This document shows positions 61,285-64,000 of a stretch of 64,000 nucleotides of DNA, piece after piece. Each line of letters begins with the position of its first letter. Within the stretch, counting starts at the first letter, position 1. The DNA lies in NCBI GenBank assembly GCA_963664655.2, contig OY761554.1:1798001-1862000 (forward strand), written 5' to 3'. A program made the position numbers and the translations under genes. Origin of the DNA: Desulfospira sp963664655 (GTDB lineage: Bacteria > Desulfobacterota > Desulfobacteria > Desulfobacterales > Desulfobacteraceae). The notes beneath the pieces were generated by a model, which saw only the letters and a program-made list of their open reading frames with translations, searched no databases and was not told where the DNA came from.

Positions 61285-62601
61285 TTACTTGGCGTTTTTT
61301 CTGGGCAGAACAATATCATGGGCGAATCTGCGGAATTCTTCTTTGAGGTCTTCTTCGGACTTCACCCGTGGATCAAACATGTCATAGGCAAAGCTTAAAA
61401 GGGGAATATCCGCCTTTCGCATGGCTTCCTTGAGCAGGCCGATGAGTCCCCAGGCATGCTTGCAGCCCATATGGCCTGCGAAAATGGCACAGTCGGCATT
61501 AAATTCATGGACCACGTTGATCAGATCGTCGATATACAAATCGGCGTTGCCTTTAAACTGGCGGGACATGGGCATCACGATGGTGAGTTTTCTGGCCAGG
61601 CTGGTCAAAATTGCCTCAGGGCTTGAGGTGTCCAGATAGGCCTCAGGCGTGACATAGCCGAACAGGTCCATGGGAACGACCATGTCCAGTTCTTCTTCCA
61701 TCCAGTCATAAAAGGGAAGGTTCCACCAGATGGGGTCATGAAACCAGATGGCCCGGATCTTTTCATCGTTTTTGGTGGCCTTTTTGCCGGCCTGGACCCG
61801 TTCTTTGGCATCGGCTGCCCATTCGGACGCCAGCCATGTGCCGGCCGGGGTCCCGGACAGGGTGTTCTGGATGATAAAGCCGAATGTCACCACCCGGCCC
61901 AGCTGGGGACAGGGCAGCTGCTTGCGGTAGTCCGACCATTCCAGCAGATGTTCCACCATTTTATTGCTTTCCTCGCAAATGGCTTTTAAACGGTCCCAGT
62001 CCAGTTTTTTCCCGGTCACCCGTTCCAGGTATTTGATTTCTTCCTTAAGCTGGGCGGCGATAAATTGAATCTCCCGGTCACCGGCGTAGTAGGGGACATC
62101 CACGATAAAGGGGTCTTTTTTCATGATGGACCTAAACCCCTCGGCCGCCACCATCTGGCTGTCACAGGGGGTGTTCACGAAAATACCGCCCAAGGGGGGC
62201 GGGGTCAGGTTCTTAAGCATATACCCCAGGGCCAGCCGGTCTGCGGAGCAGACATCCACGGCCAGGGCATTGGCTTCGGTCAGGTCCATGACATCCATAT
62301 TGATCTGGTTGTCGCCATACCAGCCCTGGAGCCCGCCCAGGGCTTCAAACCCCAGCGGCGCCACCGATCCCTCTTCTCCCAGGGCAAATACCAGTTCCGG
62401 GGAGTTGCCCAGGTTGGTATAGATAAAGGGAACCTGATCCATCTGCAGCTGTACCAGACCTTCCACAAGCCCCTTGCTCACCGTGAGCCAGGCATTCCAG
62501 GCCCGGGAATCCGGATTGCCCTGGTGTTTTTTGATTTCTGAATTAATACCGGAATAAATGGTTTCCAGTTCCATGGGGACATCAAGTCCTAAAATTGCCA
62601 T
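61285..62601 (-). CDS. 2-hydroxyacyl-CoA dehydratase/benzoyl-CoA reductase subunit (large)
   Basis: A 438-residue subunit of the HgdA/BcrB-like family. Start MAILGLDVPMELETIYSGIN with AGGAGGGAG upstream. Cysteines in AVDVCSADRLALGYM and FVNTPCDSQMVAAEGF, and one in FAGHMGCKHAWGL, are the likely cluster ligands. The active unit probably pairs this with the 381-residue subunit encoded upstream and receives electrons from the activator. Such enzymes remove water from 2-hydroxyacyl-CoA or reduce an aromatic ring. The substrate cannot be told from the sequence. Confidence 0.88.
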   Translation of the reverse strand: MAILGLDVPMELETIYSGINSEIKKHQGNPDSRAWNAWLTVSKGLVEGLVQLQMDQVPFIYTNLGNSPELVFALGEEGSVAPLGFEALGGLQGWYGDNQINMDVMDLTEANALAVDVCSADRLALGYMLKNLTPPPLGGIFVNTPCDSQMVAAEGFRSIMKKDPFIVDVPYYAGDREIQFIAAQLKEEIKYLERVTGKKLDWDRLKAICEESNKMVEHLLEWSDYRKQLPCPQLGRVVTFGFIIQNTLSGTPAGTWLASEWAADAKERVQAGKKATKNDEKIRAIWFHDPIWWNLPFYDWMEEELDMVVPMDLFGYVTPEAYLDTSSPEAILTSLARKLTIVMPMSRQFKGNADLYIDDLINVVHEFNADCAIFAGHMGCKHAWGLIGLLKEAMRKADIPLLSFAYDMFDPRVKSEEDLKEEFRRFAHDIVLPRKNAK

Positions 62602-62686
62602 TTCACTCCCTCCTGTGCAAAATTCCAGCGGTTCTGAATTTTATTGTCATGAATTTTCATTTACGGGGTCGCCTTGTCTGGTTCAT

Positions 62687-63832
62687 TCAGCGTACAGCCC
62701 CGCTTTCCAGGCTCTCGATAAACGCCTGCACACGGGTATTGATCTGGCCGTATCCCTTGGACAGGTATTCCCGGTCAAGCATCAGCAACGGGGTGCCGTC
62801 TGACTTTGTCTTCCGGTTAAAAACAAAGGTGTGGCCCGAGTTGAGAATGCAGTGATTGAGCCGTTGAACAATATACCCGTCGGTGTTGTAGTCGGCGCTG
62901 ATTTTTTTTAAATTTTCGTACCGCTTATCCATGCTGGCCTCCATCCGGGCACAGGGCATTCTGAAAAAATACCGCCGGGCAATGCCGGTGAGGGGATCGT
63001 CGTCTTCGGCCACCAGTTCTTCATAATACCGGGCACCAAAACAGGTATCTTCATAAACCACAAGGGCGCCCTGGTTTTCGATGGCGGCCACCAGTTCAGG
63101 CTCATCCATTTCACCGCCGGTGATGGCCAGCCGCGCCCGGATGTTGCGGTTTTCTCCCGGTGCGGTTTCAAGGGCGTCCAGCAAATCCTCAAGCAGGCGG
63201 TGGTATGGTTCAAGGGGCATTACCTGGGCCGCAATGGTCACGGTACTGGCTTGGGCACCGGTAAGGGGCGGGTCGGGCAGTTTTAAAAAATCATGGAGCC
63301 GGGACAGATTTTTTCGAACCCCATTATGAATCTGGATGGCCTCGGACAATTTTTCAGGATCAATGTTAACGGAAAAATGGTCTTCCAGGGCCGCCACCAG
63401 GTTTTTTAATTCCTCAAGGTAAAAGACAAAGTTATTCTGATCCTGGGTGCGGGGAACCGAAACGACCTTGCAAAAAGAGGTGTCTGTCTTCTTTTCCCAG
63501 ATATCATAGGCCCTTCTGCTCTGATCACATCCATTGGTGGCCACAAGGGCGTCAATAAACCCGAACCGTCCGTCCAGGGCCAGGTTGGACGTGTGCCGGA
63601 TAAAGGAACACAGATAAGGGCTCAGATACACATCGGCATCGGCGGTGTCCTCACTGCCGGCGCCCCGGATCCGGTAGGGCGCAATGCCCGCTGCGGTGAA
63701 GATCTCCCCCGGGACAAGGGAACAATAGCATCCCGCCACTTTGCCGCCGGCAGATATCCACTCGGCCATCTGGGGGTTAAGCGGCTGTTCCAGGGCATCC
63801 TGAAAAATCTGGATGATCTCGTCTTTTTGCAT
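62687..63832 (-). CDS. 2-hydroxyacyl-CoA dehydratase/benzoyl-CoA reductase subunit (small)
   Basis: A 381-residue subunit of the HgdB/BcrC-like family. VAGCYCSLVPGEIFTAAGIA, LSPYLCSFIR and ATNGCDQSRRAYDIW are the three cysteine-bearing segments expected to hold a [4Fe-4S] cluster. The ATG follows AAGGAGG, which overlaps the tail region of the MinD-like gene upstream. It is 85 bp before the partner subunit. Together with the activator the set is complete for a two-component dehydratase. Neither bcrA/bcrD duplication nor ring-reduction accessory genes are visible here. Confidence 0.88.
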   Translation of the reverse strand: MQKDEIIQIFQDALEQPLNPQMAEWISAGGKVAGCYCSLVPGEIFTAAGIAPYRIRGAGSEDTADADVYLSPYLCSFIRHTSNLALDGRFGFIDALVATNGCDQSRRAYDIWEKKTDTSFCKVVSVPRTQDQNNFVFYLEELKNLVAALEDHFSVNIDPEKLSEAIQIHNGVRKNLSRLHDFLKLPDPPLTGAQASTVTIAAQVMPLEPYHRLLEDLLDALETAPGENRNIRARLAITGGEMDEPELVAAIENQGALVVYEDTCFGARYYEELVAEDDDPLTGIARRYFFRMPCARMEASMDKRYENLKKISADYNTDGYIVQRLNHCILNSGHTFVFNRKTKSDGTPLLMLDREYLSKGYGQINTRVQAFIESLESGAVR

Positions 63833-63842
63833 GTAAACCTCC

Positions 63843-64000
63843 TTAATTTGGGATCAAAAATTGAACCATCTGCTGTACTGATTTTAACACGGGCGAATCA
63901 GCTGCCAGATCGAAAATGGGTTTGCCCAGGGTGTCGTTGTCTCTTAAGACATCATCCTCGGGAACGGTGGCCCACACCGGAATGCCGGTACGGGCCACCT
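63843..64000 (-). CDS. MinD/ParA-like ATPase (partial, C-terminal end)
   Basis: Only the last 51 codons lie in the window: VRAGIPVWATVPEDDVLRDN, then GKPIFDLAADSPVLKSVQQM, ending FLIPN. The phrase GIPV-VPED-GKPI-DL is typical of the C-terminal part of MinD/CooC/NifH-like P-loop ATPases, for example those that mature or chaperone metal enzymes. The stop is 11 bp before the small-subunit ATG, so it is probably the next upstream gene of the dehydratase operon. The nucleotide-binding part is outside the window. Confidence 0.7.
   Translation of the reverse strand, partial: VARTGIPVWATVPEDDVLRDNDTLGKPIFDLAADSPVLKSVQQMVQFLIPN

Noticed and set aside
60479..63832. Class I benzoyl-CoA reductase (BcrABCD)
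   Set aside because: Only one activator ATPase gene is present, whereas the class I enzyme needs two; the HgdC-type homodimer fits better.

Overview
The window looks like a chromosomal segment of a strictly anaerobic, sulfate-reducing-type deltaproteobacterium (Desulfobacterota, probably Desulfobacteraceae). The support is indirect: a 2-hydroxyacyl-CoA dehydratase/benzoyl-CoA reductase-type system with its ATP-dependent activator, an AprA/AprB-like flavoprotein and ferredoxin pair, remnants of a 4-hydroxybutyryl-CoA dehydratase and a DUF362 ferredoxin, a TRAP transporter, many large sensor kinases, and abundant insertion sequences. No rRNA, tRNA or CRISPR array was seen.

Layout. 1-1.9 kb: TrmB-type regulator (cut by the edge), ssb and a secreted nuclease. 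2-24.9 kb: a decaying, rearranged region. It holds a partial duplicate of a TonB receptor, a regulator ATPase fused by deletion to the tail of a 4-hydroxybutyryl-CoA dehydratase, a broken VapC, a periplasmic binding protein/hybrid kinase pair split by a 2.76-kb IS with a clean 8-bp target duplication, remnants of a DUF362 protein and a class II aldolase, a broken IS91-type transposase beside a perfect 56-bp palindrome, and a truncated EamA transporter. 22.8-34.6 kb: a metal/metallophore uptake island with two AraC-TonB receptor pairs facing away from each other around a transposase, then a triple 90-bp structured repeat, a ZinT-like protein, a methyltransferase and an ABC binding protein. 34.7-41.8 kb: an RtcR-like sigma-54 activator divergent from a flavoprotein-ferredoxin-TRAP operon that has a recognisable -24/-12 promoter. 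41.8-56.1 kb: the stable core, with mnmE-jag-yidC-yidD-rnpA-rpmH on the minus strand, then an RNase E/G gene, a TIGR03960-type radical SAM gene, asnS and a hisH-hisF fusion. 56.6-64 kb: an acyl-CoA dehydrogenase, a PAS/GAF kinase and an operon of a MinD-like ATPase, two dehydratase subunits and their activator.

How the genes work together. The uptake island couples substrate-sensing AraC regulators to outer-membrane receptors and a periplasmic binding protein; the inner-membrane permease is not in the window. The TRAP operon probably imports an organic acid that the flavoprotein/ferredoxin pair reduces or oxidises, under an RtcR paralogue that has lost its usual rtcBA partners. The right-hand operon should carry out an ATP-driven radical dehydration or reduction of a CoA thioester. 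The core block covers ribosome and tRNA maturation and membrane protein insertion. The most novel-looking items are the repurposed RtcR system, the triple structured repeat, the two identical 18-nt sequences at the frame breaks of the IS91 transposase, and the A10 frameshift transposase.
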